Below are positions 32,839-42,608 of a stretch of DNA of 64,000 bases, in pieces (the first letter of the stretch is position 1; each line of letters starts with the position of its first letter). A model generated the notes under the pieces. The model was given only the letters and a program-made list of their open reading frames with translations, did no database searches and was not told the DNA's origin. Both the position numbers and the translations under genes were made by a program. Where the stretch lies: positions 1 through 64,000 of the forward strand of contig DCVA01000016.1 of NCBI GenBank assembly GCA_002327925.1. The letters run 5' to 3'. Source of the DNA: Anaerolineales bacterium UBA2200 (GTDB taxonomy: Bacteria; Chloroflexota; Anaerolineae; UBA2200).

Positions 32839-35800
32839 GTGGAAATTCGAGACATTGATGCCGTTCGGATCAGTCTGGCCTCTCCTGAGCATATCCGCGA
32901 ATGGTCTTATGGCGAAGTCACCAAACCGGAAACAATCAACTACCGCCGGCTGCGGCCGGAGAAGGACGGCCTGTTCTGCGAGGCTATCTTTGGTCCTACG
33001 AAGGACTGGCAATGCTACTGCGGAAAGTACAAAAAGATCCGCTATCGGGGTATCGTTTGTGAAAAGTGCGGGGTCGAGGTAACTCACTCGCGTGTACGCC
33101 GTGAGCGGATGGGCCACATCGAACTGGCGGCGCCGATCGCGCACATCTGGTACACCCGCCGCTCTCCGAGCTATCTCGGGCTCATTCTGAACATCTCCCA
33201 GCGCAACCTTGACCGGGTGCTTTACTTTGCCCAGTACATCATTACAGAAATCGATGAGGATGCTCGCCAGAAGGCACTGCGCCGGCTCGATGAAGAACTC
33301 GGCCGCGAAACGGCGTGCCTCAACCAGAACGTTGAGGAAGGGGTTCAGGCCCTCGAAGCCACATTCGCGGATGAGCTACGAGAGCTCTCGGAGCAGCATT
33401 CTAGGCTGGTCTCCGAGTTTGAGGAGAAGCTCACCAACTCCACAAACGAACTGATGAACCAGGCGGCAGTGCTGCAACAGCAGCTTGACCTCTACAAGGA
33501 GCAGGAGACACCGGTTGATCTGGTATTCGAGCCTGCCAGTGAGGTCATTGTGCCCACGGGTGAGCTGGTCACGCGTGACGCCTTCACCTATCTTAACGAG
33601 CTGGTGCAGAAGAAGCTGAGCGAAGTCGAAGCTACCCTGCAGAGCGACAAGGCGGCGGCTCTGGCTACTGTCGAAGCGCGCCAAGACTATTTGAGTCAGA
33701 AGATTGCGGATCGCCGCGACGAGCTTCACGATAGCATCGCCGACAAGCTCGAAGAGGCGAAAGACCGGATTGACGAAGAGAGAGATGAGCTGCGTAACCT
33801 TCGCGTGCGGCAGTTGATCAACGAAAGCCGCCATCGAGAGCTGGAGGAGAAGTGGCCGCGCGTTTTTAAGGCGGACATGGGCGCTCAGGCCATCTATGAC
33901 ATAGTCAAGTCCATTGACCTGGAAGGCCTTGCCCTCAAGCTTCGGCACGAGATCAGGCTGTCCAAGTCAAAGCAGCGCAGGAAGAAGGCCGCCAAGCGGC
34001 TGCGCGTCGTCGAAGCGCTCCGGCAATCCAACAATCGCCCCGAATGGATGATACTCACCGTTCTGCCGGTGATTCCTCCGGACCTGCGTCCCATGGTTCA
34101 ACTGGATGGCGGACGATTTGCCACATCCGACCTCAATGACCTGTACCGGCGTGTTGTGAACCGCAACAACCGGCTGAAGCACCTGATAAAGCTTCAGGCC
34201 CCTGAGGTGATCGTACGCAACGAGAAACGCATGCTGCAGGAGGCAGTGGACTCGTTGATCGACAACAGCCGGCGCGGCAAGGCCATCTCGCTCAGAGGGA
34301 GCCGGCAGCTAAAATCCCTGTCTGATATGCTAAAGGGCAAGCAAGGCCGCTTCCGCCGCAACCTTCTTGGCAAGAGAGTGGACTACTCGGGGCGTTCGGT
34401 GATTGTGGTTGGCCCCGAGCTCAAGTTGCATCAGTGCGGGCTGCCAAAACGAATGGCTCTGGAGCTGTTCCGTCCGTTCGTGATGCAGAAACTGGTCGAG
34501 TACAACCATGCCATCAATATAAAGGGTGCAAAACGGCTCATCGAGCGGGAGGCCCCGGAGGTCTGGGAAGTACTGGAGGAGTTGATTCGGACTCGGCCGG
34601 TACTTCTGAACCGGGCACCGACCCTGCACCGATTGGGCATCCAGGCCTTTGAGCCGATGCTTGTGGAGGGTAATGCCATCCAGATTCACCCGCTGGTCTG
34701 CGCGGCATTCAACGCGGACTTTGACGGTGACCAGATGGCAGTGCACGTTCCCCTGTCTGATGCGTCCGTTACGGAAGCGCGAGAGCTGATGTTGTCCAAG
34801 AACAACCTGCTGTTACCGGCAAATGGCGAGCCTATCGTTGGCCCAACGAAAGACATGGTGCTGGGCTGCTACTACCTGACAATGGAACGTGCGGGTCTCA
34901 AGGGTGAGGGCAAGGTCTTTTCCGACTATGATGAGGTGTCACTGGCCTACAGCTTGGGCAAAGTAGACCTGCATGCCAAAATCAAGTTCTTCACCAAGCC
35001 GGGTCCGAGGCGGAAGGCCAAGATCGTCGAGACCACCGTGGGCCGTGTGCTATTCAATGAGGTTCTGCCGTTGGAACTTCGCTTCCACAATGAGGTTCTT
35101 GACAAGAGCCGGCTAAAGGCTCTGGTCGGCCGGGCGTACCAGGAGTTAGGCCCCGCCAAGACCGCTGTGCTGGTGGATGACATCAAGCAGATCGGCTTCG
35201 TATATGCCACCCGTTCAGGCATCACGGTGGCCATCGAAGATCTCACTATGCCTCCAGACAAGCCAGCGATTCTGGACCGCGTCTCCGACGAAGTGACCGA
35301 AGTGGAGAGACAATATCGCCGTGGTTTGATCACGGAAAATGAGCAGTACGTCAAGACCGTAGAACTGTGGACGGATGCTACGGAGCAGATCACCAGGGCA
35401 CTGTCACGGGATCTGGATGTGAGCGGCTCCATCGGCATCATGGCGAACTCGGGGGCAACCAAGGGTGGTCTGCAGCCCATTCGCCAGCTGGCAGGCATGC
35501 GTGGCTTGATGGCAGACCCGTCCGGTCGAATCATCGCTCTGCCCATCAAGTCCAACTTCCGAGAAGGGCTGAACGCCCTCGAGTACTTCATCTCTACCCA
35601 CGGCGCCCGCAAGGGTCTGGCTGATACAGCTCTGCGTACGGCAGACGCGGGCTACCTCACGCGCCGCCTGGTCGACGTTTCTCAGGATGTGATCATCAAC
35701 GTCGAAGAATGCGGGACCAAGGAAGGCATCTGGGTTGAGCGGTCGCGGAGCGACATCATTGACGATCCCCTTGTCGAGAGGCTTATGGGACGTTATGCAG

Positions 35801-37191
35801 CAGGCGTAATCGTCAGCCCCAAGACCGGCGAGACTCTGGTTCAAGAGGGAGAGCTGATTGACGAGGTCAAGGCGGCACTCATCGAAGATGCCGGAGTCGA
35901 GAAGGCTCATGTTCGATCTCCGTTGACCTGCAAGTTACGCCACGGAGTATGCGCTATGTGCTATGGCCGTGACCTGGCACGTCGGGAACGGGTGCAAGTG
36001 GGCGAGGCGGTCGGGATTATCGCGGCTCAGTCGATTGGCGAACCCGGCACGCAGCTCACTCTGCGTACTTTCCATACCGGAGGCGTCGCAGGGTCCGAGG
36101 ATATCACCCAGGGTCTTCCCAGAGTGCAGGAGTTGTTCGAGGCGCGTAACCCCAAGGGGCAGGCCGTCGTAGCAGCAATCAGCGGAGTGGTGCACATCCT
36201 ACAGCAGGGTGAAGTGCGTATCATCCGCGTTGAGTCGAGCGAAATCCAGCGCTTCCCGTGCACGGTGCCGCGCAACTACAAGATGATGGTTGAGGACGGA
36301 GCCGAGGTCAAGCTCGGCGATGTGCTGGCCAAGCGCGGAGACAAAGAGCTCTATGCAGAGGCCGATGGCAAGGTGGTCATTGAAGAGCGTGATATCATCG
36401 TGTGTCACGAGGAACGCGATGAGCGCGAGAACGAGATTCCCGCCGCGGCCAGAGTGCGAGTTGAGGAAGGTCAACGCGTGGCTGCGGGTGACAGGCTCAC
36501 TGAAGGAGCCCTGAACCCCCATGAGATTCTGGACATTCTCGGCATAGACGCGGTGCAGCAGTATCTGCTGGAGGAAATCCAGTTGGTCTACCGCACTCAA
36601 GGTGTTACCATCCACGACAAGCACATTGAAGTGATCATCCGCCAGATGCTGCGCCGAGTGCGGGTCACGAGTTCTGGCGATACCCACCTGCTTCCCGGCG
36701 ACCTGGTGGACAAGCTCGACTTTGAAGACATCAATGATGAGGTGATTGCCGAGGGTGGAGATCCGGCCACGGCTCAGCCTGTGTTGCTCGGAATTACCAA
36801 GGCGGCACTGAACACAGAGAGCTTCCTGTCAGCGGCATCTTTCCAGCACACAATCAGCGTGCTGTCTAACGCAGCCATCGAGGGTAAACGCGATGACCTG
36901 CACGGTCTGAAAGAGAGCGTCATCATTGGCAAGCTGATTCCGGCTGGTACCGGGTTCCGCCGGCGCCAGGAAAAGCGGAAGGCTCTGCTGGCTGCCACAT
37001 CCCTGGCCAAGAGCATGCGTTCTCCCCTGGAAGCTTTCGAGGCGCCGCTTGAAGTTGAGGGCGAGGAATCCGAGGACGCTGTCTCGCTGGCTGAGCCGGT
37101 TGAGGAAGCGTTCGTTGCCGTTGAGATGGAACCAGTTGACCTGTCGCCAGAGCCTTCTGCCGATGTGCCGGAAACCCCCGCCGAAGAGTAG
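32839..37191 (+). CDS. rpoC: DNA-directed RNA polymerase beta' subunit
   Basis: Catalytic clamp subunit of RNA polymerase. The N-terminal zinc site is CYCGKYKK...CEKCG (about 60-85), the active-site NADFDGDQM is near residue 630, and the C-terminal trigger and clamp regions include the second zinc-site cysteines CGT...CKLRHGVCAMCYG. Residues of about 140-340 hold a long glutamate-rich coiled-coil insertion between conserved blocks. The start is the GTG giving VEIRDIDAV, 7 bases after AGGAGG; the upstream frame from 32815 lies in the attenuator. About 1,450 residues. rpoB is not adjacent: a LarA homologue precedes it and a penicillin-binding protein follows. Confidence 0.98.
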   Translation: MEIRDIDAVRISLASPEHIREWSYGEVTKPETINYRRLRPEKDGLFCEAIFGPTKDWQCYCGKYKKIRYRGIVCEKCGVEVTHSRVRRERMGHIELAAPIAHIWYTRRSPSYLGLILNISQRNLDRVLYFAQYIITEIDEDARQKALRRLDEELGRETACLNQNVEEGVQALEATFADELRELSEQHSRLVSEFEEKLTNSTNELMNQAAVLQQQLDLYKEQETPVDLVFEPASEVIVPTGELVTRDAFTYLNELVQKKLSEVEATLQSDKAAALATVEARQDYLSQKIADRRDELHDSIADKLEEAKDRIDEERDELRNLRVRQLINESRHRELEEKWPRVFKADMGAQAIYDIVKSIDLEGLALKLRHEIRLSKSKQRRKKAAKRLRVVEALRQSNNRPEWMILTVLPVIPPDLRPMVQLDGGRFATSDLNDLYRRVVNRNNRLKHLIKLQAPEVIVRNEKRMLQEAVDSLIDNSRRGKAISLRGSRQLKSLSDMLKGKQGRFRRNLLGKRVDYSGRSVIVVGPELKLHQCGLPKRMALELFRPFVMQKLVEYNHAINIKGAKRLIEREAPEVWEVLEELIRTRPVLLNRAPTLHRLGIQAFEPMLVEGNAIQIHPLVCAAFNADFDGDQMAVHVPLSDASVTEARELMLSKNNLLLPANGEPIVGPTKDMVLGCYYLTMERAGLKGEGKVFSDYDEVSLAYSLGKVDLHAKIKFFTKPGPRRKAKIVETTVGRVLFNEVLPLELRFHNEVLDKSRLKALVGRAYQELGPAKTAVLVDDIKQIGFVYATRSGITVAIEDLTMPPDKPAILDRVSDEVTEVERQYRRGLITENEQYVKTVELWTDATEQITRALSRDLDVSGSIGIMANSGATKGGLQPIRQLAGMRGLMADPSGRIIALPIKSNFREGLNALEYFISTHGARKGLADTALRTADAGYLTRRLVDVSQDVIINVEECGTKEGIWVERSRSDIIDDPLVERLMGRYAAGVIVSPKTGETLVQEGELIDEVKAALIEDAGVEKAHVRSPLTCKLRHGVCAMCYGRDLARRERVQVGEAVGIIAAQSIGEPGTQLTLRTFHTGGVAGSEDITQGLPRVQELFEARNPKGQAVVAAISGVVHILQQGEVRIIRVESSEIQRFPCTVPRNYKMMVEDGAEVKLGDVLAKRGDKELYAEADGKVVIEERDIIVCHEERDERENEIPAAARVRVEEGQRVAAGDRLTEGALNPHEILDILGIDAVQQYLLEEIQLVYRTQGVTIHDKHIEVIIRQMLRRVRVTSSGDTHLLPGDLVDKLDFEDINDEVIAEGGDPATAQPVLLGITKAALNTESFLSAASFQHTISVLSNAAIEGKRDDLHGLKESVIIGKLIPAGTGFRRRQEKRKALLAATSLAKSMRSPLEAFEAPLEVEGEESEDAVSLAEPVEEAFVAVEMEPVDLSPEPSADVPETPAEE

Positions 37192-37213
37192 GGCGGGAGC
37201 CAACTCTGTTTAG

Positions 37214-40200
37214 ATGAATTCCTGGACGGCATACAAGCTGCTTCAGCAGCGCCAGAAGAAGCCCAAGCCGGTCTTTCAATGGGTTGGCCTGCTTCTGGTC
37301 GGCGTGGTGCTGGGCAACTTGCTTCTGGTTGCCCTTGGCATTGGTGCCGGCGCTGCCGTCTACGCCTACTTCAGCGAGCAGCTTCCGTCGGCGGATGAGT
37401 TTGGCCAGACCGCGACTGAAGCCTTCAAGACCACCAAGGTCTATGATCGAAGCGGTCAGAATCTCCTGTATGAAATCGTGCCCCCTGAAGAGGGGGCACG
37501 AACCATCGTCCCCCTGCACCAGATCCCAGAGCATTTGCGCTATGCCACGATCGCCCTGGAGGATCAGAGCTTTTACGATAACCCATACGGGATAAACATC
37601 GTGGGCTTGGTGCGCTCCTTTGTCAACAACCTCCGCGGTGAATCAGTTCAGGGCGGCAGCTCGATTGCCCAGCAGCTAGTGCGCAATGTTGTGATGACGC
37701 CGGAGGAGCGCTATACGCGCAGCTACAGCCGCAAGATCAAAGAGGTCATCCTCGCCTACGAACTGAGCCGGAGGTACCCCGGAGTGGAGGGAAAGGACCG
37801 CATCCTGGAGTGGTATCTCAATACCGTATCTTACGGGTACCCAAACGGAGTTGAAGCGGCCGCGGAGCTCTATTTCGGCAAACATGTCTGGGAACTGGAT
37901 CTTGCAGAGTCGGCCATGTTGGCGCACCTGCCCAACGCACCGGCCCTGAATCCAATCGACAATCTGGAGGCCGCTGAGCAGCGGCAGGCCATCGTTCTCG
38001 ATCAGATGTACCTGCAGGGATACATCACCGCAGAAGAAGCATGGAGCGCCAAGCAGGAAGAGCTGACTCTCATCTCCAAGCCTTTCGATATCGTGGCGCC
38101 GCACTGGGTCATGTACGTGCGCAAGCAGCTCGTAGACCGCTATGGCCTCGAAACAGTGTACCGTGGGGGTCTGAAGGTCTACACCACACTGGATCTGGAA
38201 CTGCAGAACGAAGCAGAGCGTGTTGCTCGTGAGTACATCGCCTCCGTGTCTGAAAAGCACAAGGTGCGCAACGCATCCGTGGTGGTCATCGATGCACAGA
38301 CTGGGCAGATACTGAGCATGGTGGGCAGTCTGGACTATTTTGACGCCACCATAGCCGGGCAGGTCAATGTCGCCATCTCGGAGCGCCAGCCAGGCTCTTC
38401 CTTCAAGCCCTTCACCTACGTCACGGCTTTTGCGCAGGGCTACTCCCCTTCCTCAATGGTAATGGACGTTCGCACCAGTTTTCCGGATGATCCCAACCCG
38501 CCCTATGTTCCGGAAAACAGCGATCGCAAGTTCCATGGTCCTGTCTCGCTGCGTACCGCGCTGGGCAACTCCTTGAACGTACCTGCGGTAGCCATGCTCT
38601 ATCAGGCTGGCGTGAAGAATGTACTCAACACTGCCCATCGCATGGGGATCAATACACTCAATCGTGAGTTCTACGGGCTGAGCCTGACTCTGGGTGGTGG
38701 CGAGGTCACGCTGCTGGATATGACCTACGCCTACAGCGTGTTTGCCAACGAAGGGTTGATGGTCGGCGAGCCAGTCGCGGTAGAGGCGCTCAGGCCGGGC
38801 TTTCGCACTCTCGATCCTGTGGCGATCCTGCGAATCGAAGATTCTCAGGGTCAGGTCATCTACGAGCACCAGGAGCCGCAACGCATCGAAGTGCTTCGCC
38901 CGCAGTTGGCCTACCTGATCACCGACGTTCTTTCCGACAGCCGCGCCCGCACGCTGACCTTCGCTGTCGACAGCCCGATTCAGCTGGGGGCCAACATTGC
39001 TGTCAAGACAGGCACGACTACCGACTATCGCGATGCTTGGACCATTGGCTACACCTCGCGAGTGGCGGTTGGAGTGTGGGTCGGGAATAGCGACAACCAG
39101 GCGATGGAGAATATGCCTGGCAGCAGGGGCGCCGGACCCATCTGGCGAGGTGTCATGCAATGGCTACTGGAACGAGTTCCGGCGACCAAGTTCACAGAGC
39201 CAGCCGGTTTGGAGCGCGTTGTAGTGGACGCGACGTCCGGACTGTTGCCCACACAATACTCGCCTCGCACAATCACGGGGCTGTTTGTTCAGGGTAATGC
39301 CCCCACGGCTTTCGATAACGTTCACCTTCCCTTTCGGATTTGCCAGGTCTCGGGCAAGCTGGCGACGGCTTCTTGTCCGGTTGAGACCACTGTAGAGCAG
39401 GTGTTTGAGATCTACCCGCACGAGGCCAGTGACTGGGTGCGCGAGAACCAGATAGCTCAACCTCCCGCCGCCTACTGCGACCTGCACGGCCCGAGCGCCA
39501 CTACCTCTGAGGTTGCCATTACTCAACCGGCCCTGTATGCGCAGGTGGCTGGAGTAGTTGCTGTGGCCGGAAACGCAAGGCCTGGTGACTTTCGGCTCTA
39601 CCAGGTACGGTACGGCGCAGGAATGTCTCCATCGGACTGGATTCCTGTTGGAGGCGACCACTATGACCGTGTCGACAACAACATCCTGGAGTACTGGGAC
39701 GTGTCACAGCTTAAGGATGGCCTGTACACATTGGAGCTTGTGGTGGTAGAGGGCAGCGGCAACTACCGGTCGTCGCGCGTTCAGGTCATTGTAGACAACA
39801 CAGCGCCCGTTGTGGAGGTCATACACCCACTGGAGGGCGCGGTCTATACTCTGGAGAGCGATGAGTGGGTGAATATCCAGGTGGACGCGGTGGACAACTA
39901 TGGCATGGACCGCGTCGAGTTCTTCCTGGACGGACAGCAAATCGGCTACAGCACGGTTGCACCATTCACCAAGAAATGGACGATTTCGCTGGCGGACGAT
40001 GTGCCAAGGTTGAGTGGTGACCCGCTGGTTATCAGCAGCACAGCAACAACCACTACAGATGAACTACATATAGAGGTGCAGACCTGGTTCGACGGCAGGG
40101 TGATCACCATCACCAGGGCTATCACAGACATGCATGTGATCACGGCCACGACGGCCATGACGTCGGGCTATGGCATAATGTGGGACACTGGCGGCTACAC

Positions 40201-40384
40201 AGAGACCCACCTGGTGCACGCCATCGGCTTCGACTCTGCGGGCAACCAGACCGAGAGTGAGAAGGTCCGCATCTACACGATTCACAAACCGGAGGAGAAG
40301 AAGGAGGAGACTCCCACGCCTCTTCCGGTCGGAGTGTTGTCCCAACCACTGGACCGACGGCGACGCTGGCTGCTGCCTGGCTGA
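37214..40384 (+). CDS. Class A penicillin-binding protein (PBP1a-like) with C-terminal Ig-like region
   Basis: Bifunctional peptidoglycan glycosyltransferase and transpeptidase. After one N-terminal membrane helix (about 24-52) comes the GT51 domain: EDQSFYDNPYGI with the catalytic glutamate near 118, and GGSSIAQQLVRN. The transpeptidase follows: PGSSFKPFTY (SxxK) near 395, the GNSLN motif near 453 and VKTGTT near 597. The last 300 residues form an Ig-like/PBP1C-type C-terminal module with VVEVIHPLEGA and a Thr-rich stretch, and the tail is basic. 1,056 residues. It lies 22 bases after rpoC and is probably co-transcribed. Confidence 0.95.
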   Translation: MNSWTAYKLLQQRQKKPKPVFQWVGLLLVGVVLGNLLLVALGIGAGAAVYAYFSEQLPSADEFGQTATEAFKTTKVYDRSGQNLLYEIVPPEEGARTIVPLHQIPEHLRYATIALEDQSFYDNPYGINIVGLVRSFVNNLRGESVQGGSSIAQQLVRNVVMTPEERYTRSYSRKIKEVILAYELSRRYPGVEGKDRILEWYLNTVSYGYPNGVEAAAELYFGKHVWELDLAESAMLAHLPNAPALNPIDNLEAAEQRQAIVLDQMYLQGYITAEEAWSAKQEELTLISKPFDIVAPHWVMYVRKQLVDRYGLETVYRGGLKVYTTLDLELQNEAERVAREYIASVSEKHKVRNASVVVIDAQTGQILSMVGSLDYFDATIAGQVNVAISERQPGSSFKPFTYVTAFAQGYSPSSMVMDVRTSFPDDPNPPYVPENSDRKFHGPVSLRTALGNSLNVPAVAMLYQAGVKNVLNTAHRMGINTLNREFYGLSLTLGGGEVTLLDMTYAYSVFANEGLMVGEPVAVEALRPGFRTLDPVAILRIEDSQGQVIYEHQEPQRIEVLRPQLAYLITDVLSDSRARTLTFAVDSPIQLGANIAVKTGTTTDYRDAWTIGYTSRVAVGVWVGNSDNQAMENMPGSRGAGPIWRGVMQWLLERVPATKFTEPAGLERVVVDATSGLLPTQYSPRTITGLFVQGNAPTAFDNVHLPFRICQVSGKLATASCPVETTVEQVFEIYPHEASDWVRENQIAQPPAAYCDLHGPSATTSEVAITQPALYAQVAGVVAVAGNARPGDFRLYQVRYGAGMSPSDWIPVGGDHYDRVDNNILEYWDVSQLKDGLYTLELVVVEGSGNYRSSRVQVIVDNTAPVVEVIHPLEGAVYTLESDEWVNIQVDAVDNYGMDRVEFFLDGQQIGYSTVAPFTKKWTISLADDVPRLSGDPLVISSTATTTTDELHIEVQTWFDGRVITITRAITDMHVITATTAMTSGYGIMWDTGGYTETHLVHAIGFDSAGNQTESEKVRIYTIHKPEEKKEETPTPLPVGVLSQPLDRRRRWLLPG

Positions 40385-40449
40385 CGGGTGCTTACCCGCG
40401 CGCCGCCACGGGGAAGGGCTGGTCTCTGAGCCTTCCAGATCAGGAGTAG

Positions 40450-41508
40450 ATGAACATGCGCCTGACCCCCACTGTAGCGCGTCGGATCAGCGGCTATGTG
40501 TTGGACCCGCTCTTTCTGGAGCATGATGAGCCGACCCACCCTGAGAACCGCCGCCGACTGGAACATATCGCCCGCTACCTGGAAGAGTCGGGACTCAGCG
40601 CACGCCTCAGGCGCCTGGCTGCCCGGGATGCCTCAGTCGAGGAGGTATTCCGGGTGCATGGACCCGCCTACGTTGAGCATGTTCGTGCCTCCGCCGCAGG
40701 AACCATCTCCTGGCTCGACGCCGATACCTACCTGGGACCTCATTCGTATGAGGCGGCCATTCGGGCGGCGGGCGGGCTGCTGTCAGCCATCGACGCAGTC
40801 ATGAGGGGGGAATGCAGCAATGCGTTTGCGCTGGTTCGACCACCCGGGCACCATGCAGTCGCCAATCGTGCCATGGGCTTCTGCCTCTTCAACAACGCTG
40901 CCATTGCCGCTCGTTATGCGCTACGCTCCTTGGGTCTGGAACGTGTGCTCATCGTGGACTTTGACCTGCACCATGGAAATGGTACGCAGGACGCATTCTA
41001 CGAGGATCCGTCGGTCTTGTACTTCTCCACGCATCAGTATCCCTTCTATCCTGGTACAGGACACTGGCAGGAGACGGGGCGCGGGGCTGGCGACGGGTAC
41101 AATGTGAACGTCCCTCTACCGGCTGGAGTAGGTGATCAGGGCTATGCCAGGGTCTTTGACGAGATTCTGGTCCCTCTGGCTCATCGCTATCGGCCGCAGA
41201 TGATCCTGGTCTCGGCAGGATATGACGCACATTGGGCAGACCCGCTCGGGATGGAGCTGCTCTCTGTGGCCGGTTTCTCCACTCTGACGGGAACACTGGT
41301 CGGGCTGGCCGACGAGCTGTGTGAGGGGCGCCTGGTGTTGACGCTGGAAGGCGGGTACAACCTCAAGGCTCTGGCATTCGGAGTGGGGGCGACGCTCATG
41401 ACCATGCTGGGAGACTCTTCGATCTTCGACCCGCTGGGGAAACCGCATCAGCAGGAGGAGAACATCGATGAGATCATCGCTGCGGTCAAACATCTTCACG
41501 GTCTTTGA
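40450..41508 (+). CDS. Histone deacetylase superfamily protein (acetoin utilization/acetylpolyamine type)
   Basis: Zinc-dependent deacetylase of the arginase-deacetylase fold. RPPGHHA near residue 135 supplies the catalytic His pair. FDLHHGNGTQ near 176 and SAGYDAHWADPLG near 256 carry the zinc-binding Asp/His residues, and LEGGYN near 300 carries the Tyr/Gly loop. Bacterial relatives deacetylate polyamines, acetyl-lysine or related amides. The 352 residues are complete. The next gene encodes an acetyltransferase-like protein 21 bases downstream, so the pair may add and remove acyl groups on related substrates; that is inference. Confidence 0.92.
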   Translation: MNMRLTPTVARRISGYVLDPLFLEHDEPTHPENRRRLEHIARYLEESGLSARLRRLAARDASVEEVFRVHGPAYVEHVRASAAGTISWLDADTYLGPHSYEAAIRAAGGLLSAIDAVMRGECSNAFALVRPPGHHAVANRAMGFCLFNNAAIAARYALRSLGLERVLIVDFDLHHGNGTQDAFYEDPSVLYFSTHQYPFYPGTGHWQETGRGAGDGYNVNVPLPAGVGDQGYARVFDEILVPLAHRYRPQMILVSAGYDAHWADPLGMELLSVAGFSTLTGTLVGLADELCEGRLVLTLEGGYNLKALAFGVGATLMTMLGDSSIFDPLGKPHQQEENIDEIIAAVKHLHGL

Positions 41509-41529
41509 TCGCACTATAAAGAGGATGGG

Positions 41530-42597
41530 ATGAAGGTCTCTGTTTCCGAAGATCTGCATGCCTTCCAGGTCCTGCGCGAGGAATGGAATGCACTGCTGTC
41601 TCACGCTGCCACCAATAGTCTGTTCTTGACCTGGGAATGGCAGAGGGCATGGTGGGAGACATTCGGAGCGGACAAAGAGCTACGCATCACAGTCGTCCGC
41701 GATGATTCGGGCAGCCTCGTGGCCATCGCCCCGCTTTTCATCCAGGAGACTAGGCTCGATGCACAGGCGCTTCTGCCGGATATCAGCATGGAGAACCCTC
41801 TCGATATCCCCGACGGCACAGCCATGCGTACCATGCATCTCATTGGTGGCACGGAAGTCTCCGACTACCTGGACATCATCTCTTCCGAAGAGCAGAACCA
41901 GCGGGTGTGGAATGAGCTTGCGATGGCGCTCGAACCCTCTGGCTGGCAGCTTCTCGATGTGCGTGGCGTTCCCGCGGCGTCACCAAGTCTCACCTCAGTC
42001 ACCGAGATGGCTCGCAGGCGAGGCTGGCAGGTGCAGCAGGTGCGCGAGGACGTCTGCCCGCAGATTCAGCTCCCATCGAGCTGGGACGAGTACCTGGCGA
42101 CCCGACTGGATAAGAAGCAGCGGCACGAGCTGCGGCGCAAGATGAGGCGCGCTGAGGAAGAGGTGCGCGTCAAATGGCGCTGGGTGGACAGGGCGGGCTT
42201 TGATGCAGGGATGGAGTCCTTCATTCAGCTCCACAAGGCCAGCCACCCGGACAAGAACGCCTTCATGGATGAACGCATGCAGACTTTCTTTCGCCGTGTG
42301 TCACGGGCGGCTCTGGAGAGGGACTGGCTAAAGCTGGGGATTCTGGATTACGACAACCAGGCCGTTGCCGGCTACCTCTGCTTTGATTATGGCGGCGACA
42401 GGCTGGTGTACAACTCGGGGTTTGATGTGGGAACCTACGGTGCCCTTTCGCCGGGGATCGTGCTCCTGGGCTATCTCATTCGGGATGCCATCGAGACTGG
42501 CTGCAAGCGCTTCGACTTTCTGCAGGGAAACGAGCGCTACAAATATGACCTGGGCGCCCAGGACACCGACGTGATGCGTGTGCTGGTTCGACGCTGA
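41530..42597 (+). CDS. GNAT acetyltransferase of the BioF2-like/FemAB-related type
   Basis: 355-residue protein of the group annotated as cellulose-biosynthesis (CelD/BcsL) or BioF2-like acetyltransferases, built of two GNAT-like halves. LFLTWEWQRAWWETFG near residue 35 and LRRKMRRAEEEV near 200 are typical. The C-terminal RFDFLQGNERYKYDLG near 325 resembles FemAB-like proteins that transfer amino acids or acyl groups to cell-wall or lipid substrates. Substrate unknown. Confidence 0.8.
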   Translation: MKVSVSEDLHAFQVLREEWNALLSHAATNSLFLTWEWQRAWWETFGADKELRITVVRDDSGSLVAIAPLFIQETRLDAQALLPDISMENPLDIPDGTAMRTMHLIGGTEVSDYLDIISSEEQNQRVWNELAMALEPSGWQLLDVRGVPAASPSLTSVTEMARRRGWQVQQVREDVCPQIQLPSSWDEYLATRLDKKQRHELRRKMRRAEEEVRVKWRWVDRAGFDAGMESFIQLHKASHPDKNAFMDERMQTFFRRVSRAALERDWLKLGILDYDNQAVAGYLCFDYGGDRLVYNSGFDVGTYGALSPGIVLLGYLIRDAIETGCKRFDFLQGNERYKYDLGAQDTDVMRVLVRR

Positions 42598-42608
42598 TGG
42601 AGTCCGAC

